A stretch of 64,000 nucleotides of DNA from Hyphomicrobiales bacterium (GTDB taxonomy: Bacteria; Pseudomonadota; Alphaproteobacteria; Rhizobiales; Rhizobiaceae), in the NCBI GenBank assembly GCA_900470805.1, contig UCCA01000018.1, positions 457,119 to 521,118 of the forward strand, in the 5' to 3' direction. The notes below the pieces were generated by a model. That model saw only the letters and a program-made list of their open reading frames with translations. It did no database searches and was not told where the DNA came from. A program made the position numbers and the translations under genes. Shown here in pieces: positions 1 to 7,607 of this stretch. Positions within the stretch are counted from its first letter, which is position 1. The number at the start of each line of letters is the position of its first letter.

Positions 1-1
1 G

Positions 2-304
2 GAAAACCGTTACATCGATGCGACGGGCGTTCATGGAACCGGCCAAACGACCTTCGGCGCCACACAAGAGAATGGAAAGTTCTCTATCGTGGACGGTTCA
101 TCGTCTTGCTCAGGTGCGTTTCCGTCGTGGCGTAGCGCCACTGTAGTATTCCCGGTCTCGTGCTCGGACGGTAAAAAGGGCACCGTTTCGATGACCAGGC
201 CGACCGGGAACGCCACCATGGTCGAGGGTGAAGGCACCATCCAGTTCACCGACGGTTCAACGCGTCGGTTCATGTTCGGTCGAAAAGACATGATAAACCG
301 CTAG
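2..304 (+). CDS. Hypothetical protein, 3' end only
   Basis: An open frame enters from the left edge and ends at a TAG at 302-304, so only about 100 C-terminal residues are seen. The segment is rich in Gly, Thr and Ser and has two cysteines; it reads like the end of a small beta-rich secreted protein. No family recognised. It is convergent with the minus-strand tail chaperone extension that stops at 309-311 and occupies the place where a tape measure gene would normally follow. It is probably a moron gene inserted in the tail operon. The start is outside the window. Confidence 0.6.
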   Translation, partial: ENRYIDATGVHGTGQTTFGATQENGKFSIVDGSSSCSGAFPSWRSATVVFPVSCSDGKKGTVSMTRPTGNATMVEGEGTIQFTDGSTRRFMFGRKDMINR

Positions 305-308
305 GCGA

Positions 309-674
309 CTATTTCCTTTTAGCCGGGAACAAGGCGTCGAACAGGCGTCCGGTAAGCGGGCGCTCCGATACTTCGGCCTTCTCCTCTGCCTTGTCGGCAT
401 CGTTGCGCTTTTCGGCCAAGACCGTGAGACGCATGTCGTCCATGGAAATCAGTGCATCGACGTGCCATGGGGAAAGCACGATCGAACGGACGCGAGACCA
501 AGAGTAGATCTCGGTGTAGGTGATCGGGTTAACCCCGAACCCGGTCCCTGCCCGCGTCCTGTCCAGTTCCTTGAACCACTGCCAGACATGCCGGCCTGCC
601 AGTGGGATTTTCAGTTTCCGGCCTTCATGCTGATCGCGGACGCATTTGCGCAGCCGAGCAATCAGCCTCGAATA
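309..674 (-). CDS. Tail assembly chaperone frameshift extension (T part of a G/GT pair)
   Basis: A 121-residue open stretch in the -1 frame relative to the upstream chaperone gene. It has no usable start codon near its beginning: upstream the frame is closed by a TGA, and the first ATG or GTG lies far inside. The translation is clearly protein-like, with LAGRHVW, WFKEL, TGFGVNPITYTEI and SPWHVDAL, a pattern usual in C-terminal halves of phage tail assembly chaperones. It is most simply made as a -1 frameshift fusion with the 662-1087 protein, giving about 259 residues. Its place after the tail tube gene fits the lambda G/GT arrangement. Expression by frameshift is inferred. Confidence 0.75.
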   Translation of the reverse strand, partial: YSRLIARLRKCVRDQHEGRKLKIPLAGRHVWQWFKELDRTRAGTGFGVNPITYTEIYSWSRVRSIVLSPWHVDALISMDDMRLTVLAEKRNDADKAEEKAEVSERPLTGRLFDALFPAKRK

Positions 675-1087
675 AAAGACCCGCGTCGGTCAGCCTTGAA
701 CCGAACTTGGCCTTCGATGATCGGGTAGCGGGTGTAGAGGGCGATTGCATTCTCTTCCGAGAACGAGAGCTTTTCGCCATCAACGACCGGCGGCAGGTTC
801 CAACCCTTAGTGACCTTGGCCAGGTAGATGATCGACCGGCGGCGCTGGGCGTCCGGCGAATCTACATCGGGGTCACCTTCCTTTGCCGCTTCCTTTTCGA
901 TCAGGGCAGTCAGTTCCTTGACCGCCTTGGCGGCACGAGAACTGTCGGGACCGTAGATCGTGATCTTGAGGCCGGTCGACTTGTTAGTTGGGCCGACGAT
1001 ATCGACCTCGATCCCGTCTTCCTGAAGCTGAAGGTTCTCATCCAGGAGGCTGAGATCGACGAATGCCGGTTCTACCTGCTTCTCCAT
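662..1087 (-). CDS. Phage tail assembly chaperone, G-like (zero-frame product)
   Basis: 141-residue soluble protein directly after the tail tube gene, with which it shares a TAATG stop/start overlap at 1087. Family is inferred mainly from position: between tail tube and tape measure, phages encode a chaperone that coats the tape measure before tail assembly. The stop at 662-664 follows a run TCT TTT ATT, where the reading frame of the downstream extension can be entered by slipping back one base. No catalytic motif is visible and none is expected. Confidence 0.7.
   Translation of the reverse strand: MEKQVEPAFVDLSLLDENLQLQEDGIEVDIVGPTNKSTGLKITIYGPDSSRAAKAVKELTALIEKEAAKEGDPDVDSPDAQRRRSIIYLAKVTKGWNLPPVVDGEKLSFSEENAIALYTRYPIIEGQVRFKADRRGSFIRG
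671..679 (-). promoter_or_regulatory. Candidate -1 ribosomal slip site
   Basis: On the minus strand the zero-frame codons read TCT TTT ATT. A Phe tRNA on TTT can re-pair with TTT one base upstream, after which the -1 frame reads TAT and continues as the chaperone extension. The site lies three codons before the zero-frame stop. It is a single-tRNA slip rather than a canonical heptamer, so the exact site is less certain than the frame relation. Confidence 0.5.
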
Positions 1088-1827
1088 TATGCGCCACCTA
1101 CCGGCGCCACGGTGATGACCGGGCTGTTGATCTCGACGTTGCCCTGCAGAAGGCGAGCCGTGTTTGCGCCGCCGCCCTGCTCCTGCGCAGTCATGACGAT
1201 GCCGTAGAAGAATTTCGTCGTGCCGGCAGGAACTGTCGAGATCGTATGAACGCCGGACTGGGTGCCAGTGGTGGTGATGGCCGCGCCGCCGGGAGTCGCC
1301 GACAGCGTGATGGTGTTCGCGTCGGTGACCGTCTTGACGTAGTAGGTGGTGCCAGCGGTCAGGCCCGTCGGCAGTGCACCGGTGGTGGCGAACTTGACCG
1401 GATCATTGACCTGGCGGCCGTGGCCAGTCCAAGTGACCGCACCGGGAGCAGCGATCGTGACAGTCGCCGGCGCCGAGATGACAGGCGGCGCGTCATCGAA
1501 AGCCAGCTTGAACGGGTAGTTGTAGTCGGTGTTTTCGGCAGCGATGAGCGCGATCTGGCCGGGATCGGTCGGCAGCACGATGAAGTTGTTCTGCATCGAG
1601 CCAGCGTTGCGCGTGCCCTTTGCCTTCAGCGTGCGCCCCTGGGAGATGATGTCTTCCGAGATCAGGGTAGCGGCATCGCCGACGGCGCCCATCGTCTGCC
1701 AGCCCTTCAGCTCGGTCCAAGTGACCGATGCGAAGTCGGTGGCATCGACATCAGCGTCGTCGGGAACGGAATTGACTGCAGGGCCGATATAGATCTTGGC
1801 TCCTGCTACAGGATAGAGTTGCGGCAT
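1087..1827 (-). CDS. Phage tail tube (major tail) protein
   Basis: 246 residues. The N-terminal part (MPQLYPVAGAKIYIGP, then a WTELKGW segment about residue 36) and a C-terminal strand region are typical of siphovirus tail tube proteins. A Thr/Gly/Ala-rich block at about 118-194 (PATVTIAAPGAVTW through TGTQSGVHT) looks like an inserted Ig-like/adhesin-type beta domain that would decorate the tail surface. A purine-rich ribosome site precedes the ATG. It lies between the tail terminator and the chaperone, the usual order. The role is the polymerised tube through which DNA passes. Confidence 0.8.
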   Translation of the reverse strand: MPQLYPVAGAKIYIGPAVNSVPDDADVDATDFASVTWTELKGWQTMGAVGDAATLISEDIISQGRTLKAKGTRNAGSMQNNFIVLPTDPGQIALIAAENTDYNYPFKLAFDDAPPVISAPATVTIAAPGAVTWTGHGRQVNDPVKFATTGALPTGLTAGTTYYVKTVTDANTITLSATPGGAAITTTGTQSGVHTISTVPAGTTKFFYGIVMTAQEQGGGANTARLLQGNVEINSPVITVAPVGGA

Positions 1828-1885
1828 GGTGGTAACCTCTCATGTCTGATTGCGCACTTGCCTAAGGTGCAGTGAGGCAGGCCAA

Positions 1886-2317
1886 TCAGGCCGGAGCTTG
1901 CGGCTGGCAGTTCCATCGGACTGTCAGCGGGATGGTATGGTGCGTTTCACCGGTGAGGAGGACGCCGATCTCAGGATCCTCGTCGATGCGAACCTGGGTG
2001 TCTGAGCGGAACAGCTTCGTGCCTCGGCGGAACTGATCGCGCAGCTGGCCGGAAAGGTTGTAGCCATCGACGATCGCCGAGCCCTTCGGCCACATGACGT
2101 TCGCGCGAAGGAATCCCTGCCGGATCGGGTCCAGGACGAGTGACAGGTCAGTCTCGATCGAGCGGTTGAAATGGACCTCGATGCTGACAAACTTGCTCTG
2201 AGCCGTAGGGCTGAAGGTGACACCCGGAAGCACGACCGTGACGCCTGTCGGCGGGGTGAAGGCTTGCGCCCTCAGCACCAGCGCCTGATAGATTTTCATT
2301 TCAACAGTATCGGCCAT
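1886..2317 (-). CDS. Tail terminator-like protein (DUF4128 type)
   Basis: 143 residues, MADTVEMKIYQALVLRA at the start and a conserved IEVHFNR and LTGETHHTIPL pattern as in DUF4128/tail-terminator-like proteins. Such proteins cap the tail tube and set the head-tail junction. It sits upstream of the tail tube gene, matching that role. No enzymatic motif. The preceding gene in the operon is separated from it by a small plus-strand gene, so readthrough on the minus strand must cross it. Confidence 0.7.
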   Translation of the reverse strand: MADTVEMKIYQALVLRAQAFTPPTGVTVVLPGVTFSPTAQSKFVSIEVHFNRSIETDLSLVLDPIRQGFLRANVMWPKGSAIVDGYNLSGQLRDQFRRGTKLFRSDTQVRIDEDPEIGVLLTGETHHTIPLTVRWNCQPQAPA

Positions 2318-2334
2318 CTGCTAACCCTTGGCCC

Positions 2335-2535
2335 ATGGCCGATAAACCGCTCAGCGACCGCGAGGTCTATGACCTGATGCACGAAGCACTCATGCTGCTG
2401 AGCAAGAAGACTGTGCGCACGAAGAACGCCCATGCGGTGCTGAGCGCCGCGATCGGCAATCTCGAAGTCCTTCAGAAGGCCCTGATCATCATGACTGAGG
2501 GGCCGGACCCGCTTCGACACGAGATCGAACCTTAG
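2335..2535 (+). CDS. Small hypothetical protein, opposite strand in head-tail operon
   Basis: 66 residues starting ATGGCCGAT. The pattern is that of a compact helical protein (heptad-like Leu/Ala spacing, no Cys). It lies antisense to the structural operon and overlaps the last 47 bases of the gp10-like gene. The minus strand has no convincing gene at 2318-2488, which favours this frame. No clear ribosome site is seen. It may be a moron. No family recognised. Confidence 0.45.
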   Translation: MADKPLSDREVYDLMHEALMLLSKKTVRTKNAHAVLSAAIGNLEVLQKALIIMTEGPDPLRHEIEP

Positions 2536-2965
2536 CCTCTGCCTCCGCCACGATCTGCGGCCATCGCTGCGAAACCGCGTCGACGAAGCCGTAGCCGGTC
2601 TGATTGTATGTCCTGCCGAGGCTATCCTGCCCGACAAATCCGTAGTTCATGCGGGCCGCATAAGCGGCTTGAAACCCGAGATATACGACGCCTCCAAGCT
2701 CCGCTCCGGAGATCACCAGTTCTATGCCGGCGTCTGTGAACGTCGTCTGGTCGGGCTTGACCAGCGGCATGTCCGATGTCGAGGCCATCAGCGACCGGCG
2801 AAGGTTACCGAGGTCGACCGGCATGCGTCCGCCCTCGACGACAGGCTTCCGGACTTCGTTTGCCACCTCTTGCGCCGACGTCTGGAACACCGCTTCGGCT
2901 CGATCGAGTTCAGCGCTCGCCCACTCCGATACCTGGGCCGCGAAGGACTGGGGCTCGGCGGCCAT
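2489..2965 (-). CDS. HK97 gp10-like neck / head-tail joining protein
   Basis: 158 residues. N-terminal helical region containing RAEAVFQTSAQEV, then the PVDLGNLRRSL segment and a YAARMNYGF segment, which together are characteristic of the HK97-gp10-like family. Members sit in the neck between head and tail. The start shares a TGATG overlap with the stop of the head morphogenesis gene at 2965, so the two are translationally coupled. Confidence 0.75.
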   Translation of the reverse strand: MAAEPQSFAAQVSEWASAELDRAEAVFQTSAQEVANEVRKPVVEGGRMPVDLGNLRRSLMASTSDMPLVKPDQTTFTDAGIELVISGAELGGVVYLGFQAAYAARMNYGFVGQDSLGRTYNQTGYGFVDAVSQRWPQIVAEAEAKVRSRVEAGPAPQS

Positions 2966-4017
2966 CAGCGCCCACGCGATCTGGCATAAGCTTCGGCGAA
3001 GTCGAAATTGTACTCAACGTCACACCGGCAATTGATGATTTCGCCAGCGCCGGCGCCAAGGCTGGTATCGCCCGGGTATCGCATCATTGCGCCGGATGGC
3101 GACTGGAACGGCAAATCCATGCCGCGCACCTCCTGAGCATTGAGCACCGAGTGCGTATGTCGAACCCGTCCATCGCCAGCAGATCGCCATTTGCGGGTGA
3201 CAAGGCTTGCATCGCGATTGGACTTAGAAAGCGCCTGCTGAAAAGCCTCGTGCTTGGCCGACAGGACTGCCGCCACCGTCTCGGTTCTAGCCACTGTCGC
3301 CCCGCGCAGGCGGAGATTGTTATCCCTGAGGCGCATCAGCACCTTATCGAGCGTGGCGGCGTCCAGGGACTTGCCGGCAGCAATCGCGCGCTTCACGGCG
3401 CCGTCTAGACGCTTGTCTCTGGTCTTGAGGGCCAGATACTTCGTCATCAAAGCCGGTTCGCCAGAAAGCAAGTTGATGCGGGTCCGCTCGACGAGTTCGG
3501 CCTGCGGGCCGTTGAGGCCCAGGACACCGCCTTCGCGCTTTCCTGTCACGGCGGATTTGCGGCCGACGAGGTCGAGAGCGATCTTTGCCGCTCCCGCGCC
3601 CTGTGCGTATCCGGAGACGATGGTCTCACGCGCGGCGGCGATCGTCCCCTCTGCAACGTTGGTGATCAGCTTCGACGACAGCTCTCGGATGTTGGCCTCG
3701 GCGCCCTGGTTGCTGACATCCCACCGAAACACCACCCGATTGCCCATAGGGTCGAATAAGCGCGGCATGTTCTGCGAGGTCAGCAATCCCCCGGTGCTGT
3801 ATGCTGTCCTGAGGGCCTCTGTCAGCGGGCGGAAGGCAGCCGGATCGATATGGAGGGCACGGATCGCCCCCTCGATGTCGCTGCGCTCGAGGAATCCCAC
3901 CACCTCCTTAAGAACCACTTCCGACTTGATGTCCTGGACGGCGGCGCGAAAAGCCACCTCCATCTGAGGTGACAGCTTGTCGATCAGGTCAAGGAGTTGC
4001 TGGCGAAGCGTAGCCAT
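2965..4017 (-). CDS. Phage head morphogenesis protein (Mu gpF / SPP1 gp7 family)
   Basis: 350 residues. The C-terminal half carries the family signature: RKWRSAGDGRVRHTHSVL at about 275-295 and GAGEIINCRCDVEY near the end. These minor head proteins take part in early head assembly and are usually encoded close to the portal; here several connector genes lie between. The start overlaps the stop of a 57-residue gene as TAATG at 4017. Confidence 0.85.
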   Translation of the reverse strand: MATLRQQLLDLIDKLSPQMEVAFRAAVQDIKSEVVLKEVVGFLERSDIEGAIRALHIDPAAFRPLTEALRTAYSTGGLLTSQNMPRLFDPMGNRVVFRWDVSNQGAEANIRELSSKLITNVAEGTIAAARETIVSGYAQGAGAAKIALDLVGRKSAVTGKREGGVLGLNGPQAELVERTRINLLSGEPALMTKYLALKTRDKRLDGAVKRAIAAGKSLDAATLDKVLMRLRDNNLRLRGATVARTETVAAVLSAKHEAFQQALSKSNRDASLVTRKWRSAGDGRVRHTHSVLNAQEVRGMDLPFQSPSGAMMRYPGDTSLGAGAGEIINCRCDVEYNFDFAEAYARSRGR

Positions 4018-4190
4018 TATTCGGCGTCAGCGCCCTTGCCGGCCTTCTTCGGCTCCGGCTGCTTGTCTTCCTTCAGCTTCTGACCAACGCCGATGGTCTC
4101 CAGCGCCGTCGCCTCACCTTCGGGAAGCTCGCGCAGGATCTCGCCGGCAGCATGGGCCTTGTACTTCTTGGTGAGCAAAACGTTCGTCAT
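4017..4190 (-). CDS. Small hypothetical phage structural-operon protein, 57 aa
   Basis: A short frame starting MTNVLLTKKYKAHAAGEI and ending in a Lys/Pro/Glu-rich tail. Both ends are coupled: its ATG overlaps the previous stop as ATGA (4187-4190) and its TAA overlaps the next ATG as TAATG (4017). That tight fit and the charged sequence make it very likely real. Function unknown; small proteins at this place in head-tail operons are common. Confidence 0.7.
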   Translation of the reverse strand: MTNVLLTKKYKAHAAGEILRELPEGEATALETIGVGQKLKEDKQPEPKKAGKGADAE

Positions 4191-4552
4191 GGAGCTATCC
4201 TTCCTTGGACGATGAAGACGACATTCGTGATGCCGTCGTAGTTGTTCGGATCTGCGTTGATGACGTGGTATTCGACCCCGCCAGCTGAGACGATGTCACC
4301 GACTTGTGGCACGACAGCCAGGCCGACCGAGGAGATGTAGATCTGCCTGTCCGTGGTCAAAATGGTGGTGCCGTTTACGTATCGCTGGTCATAGGTCATC
4401 GGCACCAGCGTGGCCGGGTAGCTCGTTTCTGTGCCGTCACCGCCGAGAACTGGGTCGGGAGGCGTGATGCGCTTGACGGCGCCCTTATGTCCATACTTGG
4501 CGATCAGGCGCTGTGCGGTAGCCTGAAGGCGGGCAAAGACCGGGTTGCTCAT
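4187..4552 (-). CDS. Hypothetical head-tail connector region protein
   Basis: 121 residues from MSNPVFARLQ. An in-frame ATG lies further upstream at 4594, but the start at 4552 overlaps the stop of the preceding gene as ATGA and gives a normal N terminus. The middle and C-terminal parts are beta-rich (QIYISSVGLAVVPQVGDIV, GGVEYHVIN), like small head-tail joining proteins of the neck. Family not identified with confidence. Confidence 0.7.
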   Translation of the reverse strand: MSNPVFARLQATAQRLIAKYGHKGAVKRITPPDPVLGGDGTETSYPATLVPMTYDQRYVNGTTILTTDRQIYISSVGLAVVPQVGDIVSAGGVEYHVINADPNNYDGITNVVFIVQGRIAP

Positions 4553-5043
4553 ACGACGGCAATCCCAGGCAGAACCGGGCAAAGGAACGGCCATAGCAGC
4601 GCCTCGATCGCCGTGACCACCGGTGTGGCCATTGCGACTAGGTCCGCAACGTCCGTCGATGAGGACGAGGCATACTCGACTTCCAGCTGGCCGATCTTCT
4701 CGCGCTTCACTGTCGAGGTGCCGGTCACCACTGGCGACAAACTGCCGGGGTTGGTCAATTCGAGGAATGCCGCCTCATAGGAAGCGTTCTCGATCGCCAC
4801 TGGGATGGCATCAGACGGGATGCTCTCCCCGTAGTAGGTCGATGCGCCGGTGCGCGGCCATGCCCGCTCTTGAGCGAAGCCGCCCGTGCGCATGCCCGAG
4901 AAGAAACGCTCATACCGATCGATCACCAGAGATCCGCGCTGTCTTGCGGCGGTTTTCTGAGCATCGGTCATTCCATCCGGTAAGACGTAGCCGGCTGCGT
5001 CCCAGTAAGCCTCTGCCGCTGGGTTGATACCGTATCCGGGCAT
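4549..5043 (-). CDS. Head-tail adaptor, DnaT-like ssDNA-binding family
   Basis: 164 residues. The start at 5043 (MPGYGINPAAEAYWDAAGY) is chosen over 5100 because it is preceded by GAGGAATCCT and because the longer version would run into the divergent gene at 5100. The AEAYWDAAGY, RGSLVIDRYERFF and PVAIENASYEAAFLEL segments are typical of the DnaT-like phage family encoded next to the capsid gene and probably acting as a head completion protein. Family assignment by memory of the pattern. Confidence 0.7.
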   Translation of the reverse strand: MPGYGINPAAEAYWDAAGYVLPDGMTDAQKTAARQRGSLVIDRYERFFSGMRTGGFAQERAWPRTGASTYYGESIPSDAIPVAIENASYEAAFLELTNPGSLSPVVTGTSTVKREKIGQLEVEYASSSSTDVADLVAMATPVVTAIEALLWPFLCPVLPGIAVV

Positions 5044-5099
5044 AGGATTCCTCGATATTTGCTTGTAAGAGGTGCCGAGTTTGCCGCTCGGAGGGACCA

Positions 5100-5540
5100 A
5101 TGAACTTCAACTACTGGGAGATCGCATCTGCGATCGCGAACGTGGTGATGGCCGCAACCGCAGTCATCGCGGCGTGGTACGCTTTGCGGCAGTACCGTTC
5201 TTCAGTTCGGATCCAAGAAATGGATCAAATCTTGAGCATGTACCGCGCCACAGCCGAGGTGATGCGTCAGGGAGATGGCCAAGACTTCAACCATGCACTC
5301 ATCCGAGACGCAATGAACCTACTCGAAACCCATGAACGGCTGATAGCACAGGATCTTCTTTCAAAGAGAGCTATCGATTTTTATAGAGACGCGATCTCAA
5401 TCAACGATGACTTTGAGAATATTTCTCCCAAGAACCTCAGGCTCATCCGAGACGTTCTGGGAAATGACAAACGAGGCTACAGGCACCTGATTGCTGCGCT
5501 GAGAAGTCGGGACGAGACCAAATACATCATTGACTGGTAA
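5100..5540 (+). CDS. Membrane-anchored hypothetical protein (moron)
   Basis: 146 residues. One N-terminal membrane segment at about 8-26 (ASAIANVVMAATAVIAAWYA), then a soluble, mostly helical charged domain. It is transcribed against the structural operon, is more AT-rich than its neighbours, and is closed by its own hairpin at 5541-5567. These are the marks of a phage moron expressed in the lysogen. The layout of one membrane helix followed by a cytoplasmic helical domain fits many rhizobial hypothetical proteins; function unknown. Confidence 0.7.
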   Translation: MNFNYWEIASAIANVVMAATAVIAAWYALRQYRSSVRIQEMDQILSMYRATAEVMRQGDGQDFNHALIRDAMNLLETHERLIAQDLLSKRAIDFYRDAISINDDFENISPKNLRLIRDVLGNDKRGYRHLIAALRSRDETKYIIDW

Positions 5541-5567
5541 TCCCCGGCAGGCGGGCCGCCGGGGATA
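5541..5567. terminator. Hairpin between convergent genes
   Basis: A 9-bp perfect stem ATCCCCGGC / GCCGGGGAT around a 9-base loop, immediately after the moron stop codon and before the end of the minus-strand gene at 5572. It has no T run, so terminator strength is uncertain. Confidence 0.5.
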
Positions 5568-5571
5568 TCGA

Positions 5572-6126
5572 TCATTCAGAGAGGTATGCCTTCTGCTCTT
5601 CTGGGGTCATGCCCTTGAAGGTTTCTGCGTCGGCTTCCCTCATTTTACTGCCGACCTGCTTGCCGTCGGCGTCAAACGCGGCGAACCAGCCAGGCGACGT
5701 TTCATTAACGGTATAGCCGACGGCAATGTCCGAGGGCTTTTGAGCCGCCGTAGCGGCCTGAAGCCGTTGCTGAAGTTCCACGATCTGACCTTCAAGCTTT
5801 GTGATCGTTTCGTCGCGCTCGCCGACCTTCGAGTTGAGATCAGCATTCTCGGAGGTGAGATGCCCGATTTCGGTGTCTTTCTCCTCGAACTTGGCTTTCA
5901 GCTCGTCCAGCTGGGCGGTGCTGACAGTGACCCCGCCGGCTGAATCAGGCATCCCGAGTTCGTCGTCTTCGGCATCGCCTTCAAGATCGAAGAAATCTAG
6001 GCCCTTGGCATGGCTTTCCAGCGTCTTGTTCAGCCGGACGGACTTGGTCTGACCCGGCTGAATGTAGACGACGCCCTCCAGGGTATGGATACCCTGGGGC
6101 GCCTTGCTGTTGTTGGTAACGTCCAT
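5572..6126 (-). CDS. Hypothetical head protein with coiled coil
   Basis: 184 residues from MDVTNNSKAPQGIHTLEG; the start at 6126 follows GGAG and lies just after the capsid stop, whereas the longer frame would overlap the capsid gene. Residues 1-40 form a compact domain (GIHTLEGVVYIQPGQTKSV). Residues about 75-130 are a coiled coil rich in Glu, Lys and Leu. The C-terminal part is globular, containing NETSPGWFAAFD. It directly follows the capsid gene, so a head or head-fibre role is possible. No family named. Confidence 0.65.
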   Translation of the reverse strand: MDVTNNSKAPQGIHTLEGVVYIQPGQTKSVRLNKTLESHAKGLDFFDLEGDAEDDELGMPDSAGGVTVSTAQLDELKAKFEEKDTEIGHLTSENADLNSKVGERDETITKLEGQIVELQQRLQAATAAQKPSDIAVGYTVNETSPGWFAAFDADGKQVGSKMREADAETFKGMTPEEQKAYLSE

Positions 6127-6137
6127 TGCTGCTCTCC

Positions 6138-7109
6138 TTACGGTGCTGCCGTGATTTCGTCGCCGTAGGCAGCGGCACCCGGCAGACGCCATTCCGTGCC
6201 GCCCGTACGAGCGATGACGCCCGTCTCAAAGCCCATGATGGACTTCTGACGAGGCTGGAGAACCCGGCGAGGCATAGGGAGGTGGAAGCGCAGGACTTCC
6301 TCATCCTTGCGATACACGACCATGCGGCCGCCACCGTTCTGAGATGCCTTGGCCAGTTCGCGAAGCGGCTGGATGTCGAGCGGCTGGTTGGTCTCAGCCG
6401 TATAGACGTTGTTCTTGCGCAGGTATTCCAGCGCAGTGATGTATCCATCGCCGGCGCCAAGACGCTTGGTGGCGATGAGACGGAACGCGGCGGGAGGCAG
6501 GCGGAGCGTATCCACCCACTCGATTTCGCTGGTGTTCGTGCGAACGCTGGAGATCAGATCGTTCACATCGCGAAGGATCTGGTCGACAGTCTTGGTGGAC
6601 CAGAGCGTCGAGGAGCCGGTACCGTCAGCCGCGACGGTGACACGCGAGACGTTCGGATCGTTGGCGAAGCCGGTCCAGTTCTTCTCGGTGGAGCCGATCA
6701 TGGCGACCGAGTTGAGCAGACGCTCGACCTTGTCCGCAGCCGACATGGCCTTGGTGGAGTTCAGGTCGATGCCATAGAGGGCGCCCTGGTTGACTTCTTC
6801 GAGGTTCCATTCCCAGCCAGAGCCGATCATGGCGAAGTCTTTGCTTGCCTGATCATGGACGGCGGAGTTGAACGGCATGTCGGTACCGGCACCGGAAAGG
6901 AACTTTGCCTCGCCTGCCGTGTCGACGGTGAAGAAGGTCGTGCCGATTGCCCATGCGTTGCCCTCGGTGACCACGGGCACGGTGGCGCCGTAGTTGAACG
7001 TCGGGTAACGGCGCTGATAGATCTTGGTCTCGACGTTGCGCCCCTGCGCCAGGACGAACGGATAGGCCGCCTGGGCATCAGCGAATGGCTGACGGATAAT
7101 CTGGTTCAT
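6138..7109 (-). CDS. Major capsid protein (DUF2184 family)
   Basis: 323 residues, MNQIIRQPFADAQAAYPFVL at the N terminus. Features of the DUF2184 capsid family: an ETKIYQRRYP segment near 27-36, a GWEWNLEEVNQGA region near 98, LRLPPAAFRLIATKRLG in the middle and a C-terminal basic/aromatic segment. It forms the icosahedral shell. It follows the protease/scaffold and cement genes, the usual order for phages with this capsid type. Confidence 0.85.
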   Translation of the reverse strand: MNQIIRQPFADAQAAYPFVLAQGRNVETKIYQRRYPTFNYGATVPVVTEGNAWAIGTTFFTVDTAGEAKFLSGAGTDMPFNSAVHDQASKDFAMIGSGWEWNLEEVNQGALYGIDLNSTKAMSAADKVERLLNSVAMIGSTEKNWTGFANDPNVSRVTVAADGTGSSTLWSTKTVDQILRDVNDLISSVRTNTSEIEWVDTLRLPPAAFRLIATKRLGAGDGYITALEYLRKNNVYTAETNQPLDIQPLRELAKASQNGGGRMVVYRKDEEVLRFHLPMPRRVLQPRQKSIMGFETGVIARTGGTEWRLPGAAAYGDEITAAP

Positions 7110-7112
7110 GGC

Positions 7113-7595
7113 TTATGCGCTCCTGTGCTTGAGCGACACTTCGACGATCGCTTCCGCGGCGCCGGTCGTGTCGAAGAATGCGTCTGGGATCGGGCCGACA
7201 ATGTTGGTTCCGGCCGCGTTGACGTAGCGATCGGTGACCGTGTTGTAGTAGACCGCATCGCCGTCAGCGACACCGCCAACGCCAGCGCGGACGTACATCT
7301 GACCATCGGTCATGAAGGCACCTGTAAAATACTGCGGATACCCGTCCACCAGTGTAGCTCCTGCGGCAACTGCTGGGACAGCAGGAGTCAGGACCGCAAG
7401 ACCGATGAACTTGCCGCCGGCCGCGAGCGGAACGACGCCATGGTCACCAGTGCCGCGCTGAACAGGCTGGCCGAACTTGACGCCGGCAGCGTTCTCAACC
7501 GTGCGGCTGACCTTGTTGCACTTCTCCTCGTTCGCGACCTGACCAGGCAGGCCCTTCGGAGGCGCTTCAGTGTAGGAAGTCTGGTAAGTGGCCAT
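7113..7595 (-). CDS. Structural cement / capsid decoration protein
   Basis: 160 residues, beta-rich with many Gly/Val/Thr, beginning MATYQTSYTEAPPKGLPGQV. The pattern NPGQ-like early motif, QPVQRGTGDHGV and GDAVYYNTVTDRYV matches the structural cement family that sits on the outside of capsids next to the major capsid protein. It lies three bases before the capsid gene. Family assignment is from pattern and position. Confidence 0.75.
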   Translation of the reverse strand: MATYQTSYTEAPPKGLPGQVANEEKCNKVSRTVENAAGVKFGQPVQRGTGDHGVVPLAAGGKFIGLAVLTPAVPAVAAGATLVDGYPQYFTGAFMTDGQMYVRAGVGGVADGDAVYYNTVTDRYVNAAGTNIVGPIPDAFFDTTGAAEAIVEVSLKHRSA

Positions 7596-7607
7596 AATGG
7601 CGCCTCC

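Noticed and set aside
31..291. 86-codon minus-strand frame at the left edge
   Set aside because: Antisense to the partial plus-strand gene, which has coherent protein character and continues from outside the window.
1063..1875. 270-codon plus-strand frame over the tail tube gene
   Set aside because: Shadow of the tail tube gene; Arg-rich and without motif.
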